The notes below the pieces were generated by a model, which worked only from the letters and a program-made list of their open reading frames with translations, did not search any database and was not told the DNA's origin. Positions 53,469 to 62,310 of a stretch of 64,000 nt of DNA are shown here, piece after piece (the first letter of the stretch is position 1; the number at the start of each line of letters is the position of its first letter). The stretch is from Pseudomonas sp. GGS8. GTDB lineage: Bacteria; Pseudomonadota; Gammaproteobacteria; Pseudomonadales; Pseudomonadaceae. The translations under genes and the position numbers were made by a program. The DNA lies in assembly GCF_024168645.1 (NCBI RefSeq), contig NZ_JALJWF010000001.1:3351501-3415500 (forward strand). Reading direction: 5' to 3'.

Positions 53469-56400
53469 TCAGTCGAGTTCCAGCACCACGACGCGCTGTC
53501 CGGCGCGCACTGCCGAGCCCGGTTGCACACGAATCTCGCGCACCACACCGGCCATGGGCGCGAGCAGCGGGATTTCCATCTTCATCGACTCCAGAATCAC
53601 CAGCACATCACCCGCGACCACTCGGCTGCCGACCTCCACTTGAACCTGCCAGAGGTTGCCGGCGATGTGGCTATCGATGCTGTGTTGCCCGTTGGTCAAC
53701 AGCGCCTCTTCGGCCACTTGCGGCGCCGGTTCTTCACTGTCGAAATGCGCCTGACCGCTGGCGATCCAGCGTTCGCGTTCGGCGTTGAACGCGCCTTTTT
53801 GCTGATCGCGAAACGCGGCGATGCTGTTGGCTTCTTTCGCCAGAAACGCCTGGTAATCCGCCAGGTTCAACTGACTGTGCTCGATGTTCAGGGCGAAGCG
53901 CCCGAGCGGGAAATCCCGTCGAATGCGCAACAGTTCATCGGCGCTTACCGGGTAAAAGCGGATCTGATCGAAGAACCGCAGCAGCCACGGTTTGCCATCG
54001 AACGCAGCGACCTCACGGTAGCGGTTCCACATCTGCAAGGTCCGGCCGACGAACTGATAACCACCAGGGCCTTCCATGCCGTACACGCACATATAGGCGC
54101 CACCGATGCCCACCGAGTTTTCCGCGGTCCAGGTGCGGGCCGGGTTGTATTTGGTGGTGACCAGGCGATGCCGTGGGTCGAGCGGGGTGGCGACCGGTGC
54201 GCCGAGGTAGACATCACCCAGGCCCATCACCAGATAACTGGCGTCGAACAGCGTGCGTTGCACTTCGTCGAGGTTTGGCAGGTCGTTGATGCGCCGGATG
54301 AACTCCAGATTGCTCGGGCACCATGGGGCGTCCTTGCGCACGGTGGTCATGTATTTCTCGATGGCCAACTGGCAGGCCGGGTCATCCCAGGACAGCGGCA
54401 GATGCACGATGCGTGAAGGAACCTGCAAGTCTTTGGCGGCGCACACGGCGTCCCACTCACCGGCGACGATACCCAGCAGATCGGCGAGCGGCAGTTGCTC
54501 CGGTTGGTAATGCACCTGCAGCGAACGGATGCCCGGTGTCAGGTCGATCACGCCATGCAGGTGTTTGCTTTCCAATGCCTGCATCAACGCATGGGCGCGG
54601 AAGCGCAGGACCAGGTCCAGTTCAGGGGCGCCGATTTCCAGGAGCAAATGCGTGTCGCCTGACAATCTCGCCACCAACCGGGTGTCATCCTGACCAATAT
54701 CCAGAATCACAGGCGACACAATCCCCTGTGGGAGCTGGCTTGCCTGCGATGAAGTTGATGTGGTGTCTGGTCGGGCCTCATCGCAGGCAAGCCAGCTCCC
54801 ACAGGAACGCCATTTCAAGGCGAGGTTGCGGGCGGTCTTGAGATCGACCGGTTGGAACTGCACCTTGTCCCCAGCCTTGAGCTGCCCCAGCTGCCAAAGA
54901 TCCGCTTCGATCACCGTCACCGGGCAGACAAATCCGCCGAGGCTCGGGCCATCGGGACCGAGAATCACCGGCATATCACCGGTGAAGTCCACCGCGCCAA
55001 TGGCGTACGGATTGTCGTGAATGTTCGACGGATGCAACCCGGCTTCACCCCCGTCGGCCCGCACCCATTCCGGCTTCGGCCCGATCAGCCGCACACCGGT
55101 GCGGCTGGAGTTGAAATGCACTTCCCATTGAGTGGCGAAGAAGGTGCCGATGTAGTGTTCGGTGAAGTATTCCGGTGCGCCATGCGGGCCGTAGATCACC
55201 CGGATTTGCCGCACCGCCGGTAACTCGGTGACCTGTTCGTCAGGCAATTGAACACCCGCGCTACGGTCGATCAAGGCTGGCACATGCAACACGTCCCCGG
55301 CACGCAACGCACGACCGCCATGGCCGCCGAACTGACCGAGGGTGAAGGTACTTTTGCTGCCCAGATAATCTGGCACCTGCAGGCCACCGCGCAGGCACAG
55401 ATAGCTGCGAGCGCCTGCACCGGCGATCGTGCCGAGATGCAATGTGGCACCGGCCGGAATCAGCAGCGCGGTGTTCATCGGCGCGGCTTCACCATTCAGC
55501 GTCAATGGAATCTGCGCACCGGTCACCGCCACCACCGCATCACAATTGAAGCGCAACATCGGCCCGCTCATGGTGATTTCCAGTGCTGCAGCACCCTCGT
55601 CGTTACCCAGCAAAAGGTTGCCTAAACGCAACGCTCGGTTGTCCATCGGCCCCGACGGCGGCACACCGACCGCCCAGTAACCGAGACGCCCCGGATAATC
55701 CTGAACACTGGTCTGGGTGCCAGCGCTGATCACCTCAAAGGTGTTGGCCCGATAGACCAGCGCCTCCAGGCAGCGGGTCCACGGCTGGCCGCTGGCAAAG
55801 GGTGTATCGAGCAGAATCTGCCGCAGGTAATCGCGGTTGGTTTCCACCCCGTACAGCAGGCTGTCGCCCAAGGTTTGGAGCAGGTCAGCGCGGGCTTCTT
55901 CGCGAGTCGGCGCCCAGCGGATGACCTTGGCAATCATCGGGTCGAAGTACGGCGGGATCTCGCAACCGGCCTCGACCCAGGTGTCGATGCGCAGGTGTTT
56001 GCCATCGGCGACGGGGAAATTGACTGCCGTCAGCAGACCGGGACTCGGTTGAAAATCCCGCCCCGGATCTTCGGCGTAGAGCCTTGCCTGAATCGCATGG
56101 CCGTCGGCTTTCAAGCCTTGGCTCAATTCGCTCAACGGCGGTAAATCTCCGGCCGCCAGTTCCACCATCCAGCGCACCAGATCCACGTCCCACACTTGCT
56201 CGGTGACGCCGTGCTCCACCTGCAAACGGGTGTTCACTTCAAGAAAATAGAAACGCTGGGCGTCACTGTCGAAGACGAACTCCACGGTGCCGGCGCTGCG
56301 GTAATTCACTGCCTTGGCGAGTTTGATCGCAGCAAGGCAGAGCGCTTCGGCCATGCCGTCGGGCAGGTTGGGGGCCGGGGTTTCTTCGAGGACTTTCTGG

Positions 56401-57101
56401 TTGCGCCGCTGCACCGAGCAGTCGCGCACGCCGAGGGCAATCACCTCGCCCTGGCCGTCGCCGAACACCTGCACTTCCAGGTGCCGGGCGCGCTGGATGT
56501 ATTTCTCGATGAACACACCGGCGTCGCTGAAATTGTTCTGCCCGAGGCGTTTGACCGCGTCGAAGGATTCGCTCAATTCGGCGGCGCTGCGGCACACGCG
56601 CATACCGATGCCGCCACCGCCGGCGGTGCTTTTGAGCATCACCGGATAGCCGACCTGTTCGCCGGCGATCAACGCTGCGTCAAGGCTGTCGAGCAGCAAG
56701 GTGCCTTCGAGCATTGGCACGCCGTGTTGTTTGGCCAGGGCGCGGGCAGTGTGTTTGAGGCCAAACACGCGCAGTTGCTCGGGTGTGGGGCCGATGAAGG
56801 CGATATCGGCTGCTTCGCAGGCCTCGGCGAACGCGGCGTTTTCCGAAAGGAAACCGTAGCCGGGATGAATCGCCGTCGCGCCGGTGGATTTGGCGATGGC
56901 GAGGATTTTGTCCACGGCAAGATAAGTGCCAGCCGCCGCGCCTTCGCCCAGGCTATGGGCTTCATCGGCGTGCAGGATATGCAGGCTGGCGGCGTCTGCT
57001 TCGGAGTAAACCGCGACGCCCTTGACCTGCAACTCGCGCAGGGTCCGCAGGATGCGGCAGGCAATGGCGCCACGATTGGCGATGAGGACTTTTTCGAACA
57101 T
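53469..57101 (-). CDS. Urea/guanidine carboxylase, biotin-dependent
   Basis: 1210-aa biotin carboxylase annotated by family as urea carboxylase but, from its riboswitch and neighbours, most likely guanidine carboxylase (ATP + bicarbonate + guanidine to carboxyguanidine). Domains: biotin carboxylase (1-450, KSTAGGGGIGMRVC and EVNTRLQVEHGVTE), AHS2/KipA (~454-755), AHS1/KipI (~795-1000) and the biotinyl domain with K1174 (ESMKM). About residues 766-792 are a Cys/Ser/Gln-containing linker translated from a REP element. Distinguishing urea from guanidine use needs the carboxyltransferase active-site residue. Confidence 0.9.
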   Translation of the reverse strand: MFEKVLIANRGAIACRILRTLRELQVKGVAVYSEADAASLHILHADEAHSLGEGAAAGTYLAVDKILAIAKSTGATAIHPGYGFLSENAAFAEACEAADIAFIGPTPEQLRVFGLKHTARALAKQHGVPMLEGTLLLDSLDAALIAGEQVGYPVMLKSTAGGGGIGMRVCRSAAELSESFDAVKRLGQNNFSDAGVFIEKYIQRARHLEVQVFGDGQGEVIALGVRDCSVQRRNQKVLEETPAPNLPDGMAEALCLAAIKLAKAVNYRSAGTVEFVFDSDAQRFYFLEVNTRLQVEHGVTEQVWDVDLVRWMVELAAGDLPPLSELSQGLKADGHAIQARLYAEDPGRDFQPSPGLLTAVNFPVADGKHLRIDTWVEAGCEIPPYFDPMIAKVIRWAPTREEARADLLQTLGDSLLYGVETNRDYLRQILLDTPFASGQPWTRCLEALVYRANTFEVISAGTQTSVQDYPGRLGYWAVGVPPSGPMDNRALRLGNLLLGNDEGAAALEITMSGPMLRFNCDAVVAVTGAQIPLTLNGEAAPMNTALLIPAGATLHLGTIAGAGARSYLCLRGGLQVPDYLGSKSTFTLGQFGGHGGRALRAGDVLHVPALIDRSAGVQLPDEQVTELPAVRQIRVIYGPHGAPEYFTEHYIGTFFATQWEVHFNSSRTGVRLIGPKPEWVRADGGEAGLHPSNIHDNPYAIGAVDFTGDMPVILGPDGPSLGGFVCPVTVIEADLWQLGQLKAGDKVQFQPVDLKTARNLALKWRSCGSWLACDEARPDTTSTSSQASQLPQGIVSPVILDIGQDDTRLVARLSGDTHLLLEIGAPELDLVLRFRAHALMQALESKHLHGVIDLTPGIRSLQVHYQPEQLPLADLLGIVAGEWDAVCAAKDLQVPSRIVHLPLSWDDPACQLAIEKYMTTVRKDAPWCPSNLEFIRRINDLPNLDEVQRTLFDASYLVMGLGDVYLGAPVATPLDPRHRLVTTKYNPARTWTAENSVGIGGAYMCVYGMEGPGGYQFVGRTLQMWNRYREVAAFDGKPWLLRFFDQIRFYPVSADELLRIRRDFPLGRFALNIEHSQLNLADYQAFLAKEANSIAAFRDQQKGAFNAERERWIASGQAHFDSEEPAPQVAEEALLTNGQHSIDSHIAGNLWQVQVEVGSRVVAGDVLVILESMKMEIPLLAPMAGVVREIRVQPGSAVRAGQRVVVLELD
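54725..54805. repeat. REP palindrome inside carboxylase gene
   Basis: Two exact 27-bp complementary arms (54725-54751, 54779-54805) around a 27-bp spacer, together 81 bp, a multiple of three, so the reading frame is kept. The arm starts CCTGTGGGAGCTGGCTTGCC. Confidence 0.92.
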
Positions 57102-57316
57102 GGCATAACCCCTGGAGGCGATGGCCCATCAGCCTCGACCTGGGATGCGGGTCGTCCCGCAGTTTTTCGATGAGCGCCGGGGTCGTCCCCGACGGCGGAA
57201 TTACTAAACTTGAAGCCACCGCTCCCACAGGGTTTAGTGGTGTTTTTACTGTTTGAGGCACTGGCCGGAGCGGGCCTGGCACAAGGCAAACAACCACCGC
57301 CGCAAACGCGCCAATT
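57102..57316. other. Gap in guanidine operon with REP fragment
   Basis: 215 bp between the DUF1989 gene and carboxylase, much longer than other gaps in the operon; contains a partial REP (CCACCGCTCCCACAGG, about 57217-57232). No gene seen. Confidence 0.5.
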
Positions 57317-57958
57317 TCAGTTCCATACCAAAAGCTCCGCAGGCGTGGGGTTGTAGGCGTTGCACGGGTTGTTCAGTTGCGGGCAGTTGGAGATCAGCAC
57401 GATCACGTCCATCTCGGCCCGCAGGTCGACGTATTTGCCGGGTGCTGAAATCCCGTCTTCGAACGTCAGCCCGCCGTCGGCCGTCACCGGCACATTCATG
57501 AAGAAGTTGATGTTCGGCCCGATGTCGCCCTTGCCCAACCGACCGTCGTGGGCGCAGGCGCGCAGGTAGTTGTCGCGACAGCTGTGCATGTAGCGTTTTT
57601 CCAGGGCGTAACGCACGGTGTTGCTCTCTTGTGCGCAGGCACCGCCGAGGGTGTCGTGACGCCCGCAGGTGTCTTCGACGATGGTCAGCATTGGCTTGCC
57701 GAGGTTGGAATAGAGCACGCTGCCGGTGCTCAGGTAGACGCTGTTCTGCCGACGCAACGTGCGCTGCACGTCATAGCGTTCCTTGGGATTGGCAAGGCTG
57801 TAGAACAGAGTGTCGACCGCCTGATTGCCTTCCAGGTCAAGGATCCGCAGGGTCTGGCCGGCCTTGACCTCCATCAGCCAGGGTTCACCGGCGGGGATGG
57901 TGGCGCGGTAGACCGCAGCTTCTGGTTGCTTGTGAATAGTAGCGATAGCGAGTGACAT
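57317..57958 (-). CDS. Urea-carboxylase-associated protein 2 (DUF1989); carboxyguanidine deiminase subunit
   Basis: 213 aa, DUF1989/UAAP2 family. [20 protein letters not shown] is the start of the beta-barrel core; metal and catalytic residues are likely in [14 protein letters not shown] and NFFMNVPV. In guanidine operons the two DUF1989 proteins form a heteromeric carboxyguanidine deiminase releasing ammonia and allophanate (known for pseudomonads). 11 bp after the first DUF1989 gene, so co-translated. Start ATG 57956-57958. Confidence 0.88.
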   Translation of the reverse strand: MSLAIATIHKQPEAAVYRATIPAGEPWLMEVKAGQTLRILDLEGNQAVDTLFYSLANPKERYDVQRTLRRQNSVYLSTGSVLYSNLGKPMLTIVEDTCGRHDTLGGACAQESNTVRYALEKRYMHSCRDNYLRACAHDGRLGKGDIGPNINFFMNVPVTADGGLTFEDGISAPGKYVDLRAEMDVIVLISNCPQLNNPCNAYNPTPAELLVWN

Positions 57959-57969
57959 GGCAGCGATCC

Positions 57970-58695
57970 TCAGGCGAACAGACGGTCGGTGTTGATGAAG
58001 CCGCGCTCGTTTTCCGGGCGCGAGGTGCGGCAGTGTTCGGCGACACTGGCGTCGGCGTTCATCCAGCTCAGCTTCAGCGGTTTCGGTGCGTATTCCGGCG
58101 ACGGGTCCATCGGATGTTGCAGGGCAGTGAGCACCACCAGAGTGTCCATCGGTGCGTACAGTTCGATGTAATCGCCGGCCTTGGAGTTGCCTTCGACGAA
58201 GTGGAAACGGCCGGCCTCATCGACGTTCACACGGCTGAACAGATTGAGCGTCATCAGCAGGTCGGACAGGCCCAGTCCCCACTTGCCCAGTTCCACCAGC
58301 AAATTGTCGGTGCCGTTGCGGAAGAAGCCGTTGCGCAGCTCCTGATAGCGGCCCTGGCCATATTTTTGTGCGACTTCTTCAGCGCAGAGCACACCGCCGA
58401 GGCTGTCGCTCCAGCCACAGGTATCGGCAGTGATGGCTGCCAGCACGCGGCCCATGTCCGAGTACAGGCAATGGCCGCTGGTGAGCTTGGCGGTGTGTTG
58501 GCATTTGAGGCTGTCGGGCAGGTTCAGGCGCTCGGTTTTTTCGTTGGCGTTGAGCAACGTCAGGCTGACGTTGGCACCGCCACGCAGGTCGGTCAGGCGC
58601 AGCAATTGGCCGCGTTTGAGGACGAATGAACGATGGCCGCCGCCGGCGAGCATTTCTTCGGCGAACGGCGGGAACAGTTGGGGCGAATCAGTCAT
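57970..58695 (-). CDS. Urea-carboxylase-associated protein 1 (DUF1989); carboxyguanidine deiminase subunit
   Basis: 241 aa, DUF1989/UAAP1 family. Core begins [18 protein letters not shown]; the putative active-site segment is [15 protein letters not shown], paralogous to the one in the next gene. Together they are predicted to be the carboxyguanidine deiminase. GAGGAG lies seven bases before ATG 58693-58695; a TTG two codons upstream is rejected. Second enzyme step after the carboxylase. Confidence 0.88.
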   Translation of the reverse strand: MTDSPQLFPPFAEEMLAGGGHRSFVLKRGQLLRLTDLRGGANVSLTLLNANEKTERLNLPDSLKCQHTAKLTSGHCLYSDMGRVLAAITADTCGWSDSLGGVLCAEEVAQKYGQGRYQELRNGFFRNGTDNLLVELGKWGLGLSDLLMTLNLFSRVNVDEAGRFHFVEGNSKAGDYIELYAPMDTLVVLTALQHPMDPSPEYAPKPLKLSWMNADASVAEHCRTSRPENERGFINTDRLFA

Positions 58696-58707
58696 GTGCA
58701 AACTCCT

Positions 58708-59496
58708 CTAAGCGATGCGAAACGTGCCTGCCAACTGAGCCGGCAGGGCGTCGACGGCGGCACGGTTGGCGCGGCGGTCGCTGTTCAAAGGGATGTCGTA
58801 GGTGATGCGCGCGCCATAGGCGCCGGGGGCGTGCGGGTCGACGCGGACCTTGTCGAACACCAGCAAACGGGTGCCGAGACTGAAACCTTCGGACAGGTCG
58901 TGGGTGACCATGAACACCGTCAGTTGCGTCTCGCGCCACAGCGCCAGCAACAGGCCGTGCATGTCTTTGCGGATGCCCGGATCGAGGGCGCCGAACGGTT
59001 CGTCGAGGAGCAACACGCGGGGTTTCATGATCAGCGCCTGGGCAATCGCCAGCCGTTGTTGCATGCCACCTGAGAGCTGCGCCGGGTACTTGTCCAGCGA
59101 ATGGCCGAGACCGACTTTGTGCAGCAATACCGCCGCCTGTTCCCGAGCGTCTTTTTTGGCATGGCCGAACAACCGCCCGAGTAAGGGGGAACGTGGCAGT
59201 TCGAGGCCGAGGGCGACGTTGTCCAGCACGATCAGGTGCGGGAACACCGAGTAGCGCTGGAACACCACGCCACGGCTCGAATCCGGTTCGCCAGCCAGTG
59301 CCTGACCGTCCAATAGAATCTCGCCTCGACTGGCGCGTTCCTGGCCGAGCAATAGCCGCAGGAACGTCGATTTGCCGCAACCCGACGCGCCGACCAAGGT
59401 GCAGAACTCACCTTCGTTGACGCTCAGGTTCAGCCCTTCGAGCACCACCTGATCGGCGTATTGCTGCCAGACGTTTTTCACTGTGATGAAGCTCAT
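58708..59496 (-). CDS. ABC transporter ATP-binding protein (guanidine/urea type)
   Basis: 262-aa ATPase of the nitrate/taurine importer type. Walker A GASGCGKST, signature LSGGMQQRLAIAQAL, Walker B VLLLDEP, and the H-loop MVTHDL. The C-terminal tail (residues ~215-262) is unusually rich in Pro, Arg and Ala. The open frame reaches 59718, but GAAAGGGG precedes ATG 59496. Powers uptake of the operon's substrate. Confidence 0.9.
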   Translation of the reverse strand: MSFITVKNVWQQYADQVVLEGLNLSVNEGEFCTLVGASGCGKSTFLRLLLGQERASRGEILLDGQALAGEPDSSRGVVFQRYSVFPHLIVLDNVALGLELPRSPLLGRLFGHAKKDAREQAAVLLHKVGLGHSLDKYPAQLSGGMQQRLAIAQALIMKPRVLLLDEPFGALDPGIRKDMHGLLLALWRETQLTVFMVTHDLSEGFSLGTRLLVFDKVRVDPHAPGAYGARITYDIPLNSDRRANRAAVDALPAQLAGTFRIA

Positions 59497-59516
59497 GCCC
59501 GCGCCCCTTTCATAAC

Positions 59517-60332
59517 TCATTTGGAGGCACCTTGGTGCCAGGGAAAGGCCCGTTGGGTCAGGCGCTTGAGGCCCCAGTCCATCAGCCAGGCGAGCAGGGT
59601 GATCCACACCACGTAGGGCAGAATCACGTCCATTGCCAGGTAGCGGCGCACCAGGAAGATCCGGTAACCCAAACCGTCGGTGGAGGCGATGGCTTCGGCG
59701 GCGATCAGAAACAACCACGCCGAGCCGAGCATCAACCGCAACGAGATCAGCAGGCGTGGCAGCAATTGCGGCAGCACCACACGCAACATCAAGGTCCAGG
59801 TCGAGGCGCCAAGCGTTTGTGCCTTGATCAGCAGCTCGACCGGAATTTCCCGGGCGCGCTGTTCCAGATCACGGGCCAGGCACGGGGTGATGCCGATCAC
59901 GATCAGCATCACTTTCGACAATTCCCCCAACCCGAACACGATGAACAGAATCGGCAGGATCGCCAGTGGCGGCACCATCGACAGCACCGTCAGCACGGGC
60001 GACAACGGTGTGCCGAACAGCGGCAGCGTACCGGCGGCGATGCCCAGGCACAGCCCGGCCAACGCACTGATGCCGAGGCCGACGGCCAACCGCTGCAGGC
60101 TGGAGGCGGTGTCTTGCCAGAGCAGGTATTCACCGGTGCGGGTGTCGGCGGTGAAGGCCAGGCGTTTCACCGCGTCGGTCATCTGCACGGCACTGGGCAG
60201 CAGTTTGTCGTTGGGGTTGTCCATCAGCCGTTCGGCCGAGCCCATGAAGTAGGCGAACAGCACCAGGGCGAACGGCAGGATCACCAACAGCAGGCGACTC
60301 GGGCGATCCGGGTGGCGATTGATCAGGCGCAT
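59517..60332 (-). CDS. ABC transporter permease (guanidine/urea type)
   Basis: 271-aa inner-membrane permease with about six helices of the BPD_transp_1 family; the EAA loop is EIPVELLIKAQTLGASTWTLM near residue 165, GLGYRIF follows. Partners with the ATPase (20 bp downstream) and the binding protein (17 bp upstream). Predicted substrate guanidine, from the riboswitch. Confidence 0.9.
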   Translation of the reverse strand: MRLINRHPDRPSRLLLVILPFALVLFAYFMGSAERLMDNPNDKLLPSAVQMTDAVKRLAFTADTRTGEYLLWQDTASSLQRLAVGLGISALAGLCLGIAAGTLPLFGTPLSPVLTVLSMVPPLAILPILFIVFGLGELSKVMLIVIGITPCLARDLEQRAREIPVELLIKAQTLGASTWTLMLRVVLPQLLPRLLISLRLMLGSAWLFLIAAEAIASTDGLGYRIFLVRRYLAMDVILPYVVWITLLAWLMDWGLKRLTQRAFPWHQGASK

Positions 60333-60349
60333 GGCCAGCTCCTCCTGTC

Positions 60350-61417
60350 TTACAGCTTGGCGTCGGCGGCCATCTGCACGTAAGTCGGGTCGAAGCGCAG
60401 CTTGAGGTTGCCTTTATCGCCGCTGGTCACGCCATTGGCGAAGGCCATGCCGATGGCGCTGGTGTCCTTGGCTCCCTCACCCAGCAAGCCGTGCTGGAAC
60501 GAGAACTCGGCGACCTTGCGCATGGTGTCGGGCAGTTGCTGGCTGGTGGAGAACGCCAGGGCTTCTTTGGGTGTGGCGAACAGTTTGGTGGTGTCCAGTT
60601 GCGCCTGGAAACCGGCCAGGTTGGTGCCCGAGGCTTTGGCCATGTGTTCGAGCGCGGCTTGGCTGGCGGCGTTTTTCGCATTCATCAACTCGACCACTTC
60701 GAACCAGGCGCCGGTCAGGGCTTTACCCAGGGCCGGGTTGTCTTTGAGGGTGGCGCTATTGACCACCATCATGTCCATGATTTCGCCGGGGATCTGGCTG
60801 GAATTGAACACTTCGGTCACCGCAGGCTTGGCCTTGATGTCCGAGAGCATCGGGTTCCAGGTGGTGACGGCGTTGACCTGTTCGGTGTTGAAGGCAGCCG
60901 AGATATCGGCATCGGAGGTGTTGACTACTTTCAGGTCTTTTTCGGTGAGGTCTACCGAGTCCAGAGCGCGGGCCAACAGATAATGGGAGACGGACAGCTC
61001 CACCAGATTGACGTCCATGCCCTTGAGGTCGGTGACTTTCTTGCCTTCGCCTTTGAGCACGATGCCGTCGTTGCCATTGGAGAAGTCGCTGACGATCAGC
61101 GCCGTGCTGTCAACGCCACCGGCCGCCGGAATGGTCAGCGCGTCCATGTTGGTCATGGTGCAACCGTCGAACTGGCCGGCGGTGTATTGGTTGATGGATT
61201 CGACGTAGTCGTTGAGCTGCACCACATCAATCTTGATGCCGTACTTTTTCGCCCATTTGTCGACGATGCCTTGGCTGCCGGCATATTCCCAAGGCATCCA
61301 GCCGGCGTAGATCGTCCAGCAGACGCTGAAATGGTCTTTCTGTGCGGCGTGGGACGAGACGCTCAGGAGGGCTGCAAAAGAAGCGGCGAGCAGGGCGGGT
61401 AAACGAAGTCGGGACAT
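60350..61417 (-). CDS. ABC transporter substrate-binding protein (guanidine/urea type)
   Basis: 355-aa periplasmic binding protein of the putative urea ABC transporter class with a signal peptide (SVSSHA-AQ). Family start: FSVCWTIYAGWMPWEYAG. Tryptophan and aromatic residues there suggest a cation-pi pocket for a small cation such as guanidinium; this is inference. First gene of the operon, directly downstream of the riboswitch; GGAG nine bases before ATG 61415-61417. Confidence 0.9.
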   Translation of the reverse strand: MSRLRLPALLAASFAALLSVSSHAAQKDHFSVCWTIYAGWMPWEYAGSQGIVDKWAKKYGIKIDVVQLNDYVESINQYTAGQFDGCTMTNMDALTIPAAGGVDSTALIVSDFSNGNDGIVLKGEGKKVTDLKGMDVNLVELSVSHYLLARALDSVDLTEKDLKVVNTSDADISAAFNTEQVNAVTTWNPMLSDIKAKPAVTEVFNSSQIPGEIMDMMVVNSATLKDNPALGKALTGAWFEVVELMNAKNAASQAALEHMAKASGTNLAGFQAQLDTTKLFATPKEALAFSTSQQLPDTMRKVAEFSFQHGLLGEGAKDTSAIGMAFANGVTSGDKGNLKLRFDPTYVQMAADAKL

Positions 61418-61479
61418 GGGATGGTTCTCCAGTTGATCAAGGGCGGACAGGAAGGCAGCGACACCGCGAACGGTGGCTT

Positions 61480-61575
61480 GTCTCCCGGGCTTTTGTCCCG
61501 CCGTGTAACCTCAACTGGAGGTCGCCAACTCTCGGACCAGTCACTCGCCTAAGCGAGCCGGAACCCTAGTCAGCC
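61480..61575 (-). promoter_or_regulatory. Guanidine-I (ykkC) riboswitch
   Basis: On the minus strand the aptamer contains the three invariant blocks in the right order: CTAGGGTTCCG (61569-61559), TGGTCCGAGAG (61539-61529) and ACACGG followed by GGGACAAAAGCCCGGGAGA (61499-61481). A P2-type hairpin ACCTC-CAGTT-GAGGT lies between the second and third. It binds guanidinium and turns on the downstream operon. No U-run follows the aptamer, so control is likely translational. Confidence 0.95.
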
Positions 61576-61861
61576 ATTGCAAATTGTGGTGCCGCGAACC
61601 TGTGATGACTCCTGCACGTCTTTGGTTAAGCGAGAGCCGTGCCAAGTTGGCTTGAGCGCTCTGGCTGGGGACATGGGAGGGAGGGCGAGACAAACAGGGG
61701 AGGGCGCTTTGCCTTGTCATGGTGCGCAGCGCATGGGCATGCACCGTAGAAGGACAGCTAGCCGCTGATCTGACGGTCGCCGCGGATTGGCACTCGGTGC
61801 CTGTTTTAAAGTCAAAACAGGTGCGACTCGACTGCCGTTGCAGGTCTTTCAGGAGGCCTCC

Positions 61862-62098
61862 ATGTTCTGTCAGAAAAAGCTCCGCCAAATACTGCTCAGT
61901 GTGTTTTTTGGTTTGGGTCTGTCCGGGTGTTACTACTATGTAGGGGGCGCCGATGTTTATCCGGCACCTTATTACTACCCCGGCTATTACTACTCACCTT
62001 ATTACTACGGCGGCCCACGCTTTTACGGGGGGTATCGCTACTACTATTTCAGTGGGCCTCGTTATTACCATGGTGATCACGATCGCGGGCATCGTTAA
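61862..62098 (+). CDS. Tyr-rich lipoprotein, copy 1
   Basis: 78 aa with a lipobox (LGLSGC at about 21) and a mature part that is over one third Tyr (PYYYPGYYYSPYYYGG), ending in a His/Asp/Arg segment. AGGAGG ten bases ahead of ATG 61862 fixes the start; the frame from 61787 is rejected. Followed by a terminator. Related to the next gene. Confidence 0.72.
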   Translation: MFCQKKLRQILLSVFFGLGLSGCYYYVGGADVYPAPYYYPGYYYSPYYYGGPRFYGGYRYYYFSGPRYYHGDHDRGHR

Positions 62099-62113
62099 AC
62101 GGCTCATGAGCAC

Positions 62114-62148
62114 AACGGCGCGTCCGGCTGACGGAGGCGCCGTTTTCC
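62114..62148 (+). terminator. Intrinsic terminator between lipoprotein genes
   Basis: AACGGCGC and GCGCCGTT around a 15-base loop, followed by TTCCTTT. Confidence 0.65.
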
Positions 62149-62310
62149 TTTGGGCAGGATGAAAAACCTTTCATCGGCTACTTGTTTCAACGTGTTGCAG
62201 AAACGCACCAGATCCCGATTTCACGGTCTTATCTTTCGACAGTCGCCGAACAATTGACTGTCGCCTGCCAGCGTCGCTGGTGTGGCTCACTCGCGGTCCA
62301 GGAGGCCGCC

